From Dimargaris cristalligena (taxonomy: Eukaryota; Kickxellomycota; Dimargaritomycetes; Dimargaritales; Dimargaritaceae): a stretch of 41,464 nucleotides of DNA. This document shows positions 41,163-41,464 of this stretch, in pieces; the stretch's first letter is position 1, and each line of letters begins with the position of its first letter. The notes beneath the pieces were generated by a model. That model was given only the letters and a program-made list of their open reading frames with translations. It did not search any database and was not told the DNA's origin. A program made the position numbers and the translations under genes. The stretch spans positions 1-41,464 of the forward strand of contig JANBQC010000220.1 of the NCBI GenBank assembly GCA_027576995.1, given 5' to 3'.

Positions 41163-41464
41163 TGTAAAGAACTGAAATCAAATCCTTGAAAACTGAACTT
41201 TACTTGAAAAAAATAGATGATAAGAAGGGAAAGGTAATGATAGACTTACTGTTTTAAGAGGTGGCAGCAAGAGGGAGTATTTATACTCAAAAGGGGAAGC
41301 CTAAATGAAAAGATAAATGAATAAGAGAGAAAGGGAGATAAGGTCCCAGAAGATTGGATAGTTAAGCAAAGGGAAAGGGAAGGGAGTTCCCAGACATTCA
41401 TATTAGTCATTACAAATGATAGGTAATACTCAGGTAACTAATAAATTCAATGTGAAACAATAGA
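41163..41464 (+). mobile_element. 5' part of an LTR-like element, cut by the window end
   Basis: It matches 10089 onward over about 300 bases with a few percent differences and small indels, starting at the same TGTAAAGAACTG. It lies inside repeat A, so it inserted later than A. Confidence 0.65.

Noticed and set aside
1..41464. CRISPR arrays, operons, ribosome binding sites, rRNA
   Set aside because: None seen; the genes are eukaryotic and monocistronic, and the repeats are dispersed rather than regularly spaced.

Overview
The window looks like nuclear DNA of a fungus, probably an early-diverging filamentous one. The recognisable genes are eukaryotic. Two have GT-AG introns of about 200-275 bases, and the others are single open frames. 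The set (an HMT1-type ABC half-transporter, NCA2, SERINC/TMS1, ARPC5, an NT5DC-type HAD phosphatase and a four-finger C2H2 factor) fits a fungus. I cannot name the species from sequence alone.

Layout. 1-1926: decayed repeats, including the 3' end of an LTR-like element. 1927-4677 (-): ABC half-transporter. 4678-8133: mostly non-coding, with one uncertain short ORF. 8134-8514 (+): small secreted Lys/Ser-rich protein. 8756-10679: repeat island almost free of CpG, with a complete LTR-like element. 11196-11402 (+): possible tiny secreted protein in CpG-free DNA. 11960-12904 (+): ARPC5 in three exons. 13744-16194 (+): NCA2. 16482-16579: assembly gap between two identical 78-base flanks. 17681-18403 (-): secreted two-finger protein. 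20337-21869 (+): SERINC. 23315-25523 (+): NT5DC-type gene in three exons. 27729-29894 (+): C2H2 transcription factor. 31802-32101 (-): secreted one-finger protein. 34256-36034: gene-decay zone with a NAP-like pseudogene, an unassigned broken frame and a possible one-finger relative lacking its finger. 36794-37528 (-): second secreted two-finger protein. 39540-40247 (+): third copy, broken by one TAG. 40248-41464: CpG-free repeats with an LTR-like element inserted in another repeat.

The most interesting content is a family of proteins that start with a secretion signal and end in zinc fingers. Three paralogs (17681-18403, 36794-37528 and the pseudogene 39540-40247) share a signal peptide ending around S/N-R-A, a Q-P-x-T-I motif, an SGSGS-type linker (weak in the pseudogene), a C2H2 finger, a second finger that is C2HC, and a QG...NE tail motif. 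Their upstream DNA is also conserved: a TATA-like box, and about 50 bases further on the element TTTGGGATRYAC, 115-160 bases before the ATG. A separate 99-residue secreted protein has a single C2H2 finger. Secreted C2H2 proteins that enter host nuclei are known from a plant-pathogenic fungus (MoHTR1/2 of Magnaporthe). A host-directed role here is inference, not something the sequence shows.

The housekeeping genes do not form a pathway. They are CpG-rich islands between spacers carrying small secreted-protein genes, pseudogenes and CpG-poor repeats, a layout typical of fast-evolving compartments in host-associated fungi.
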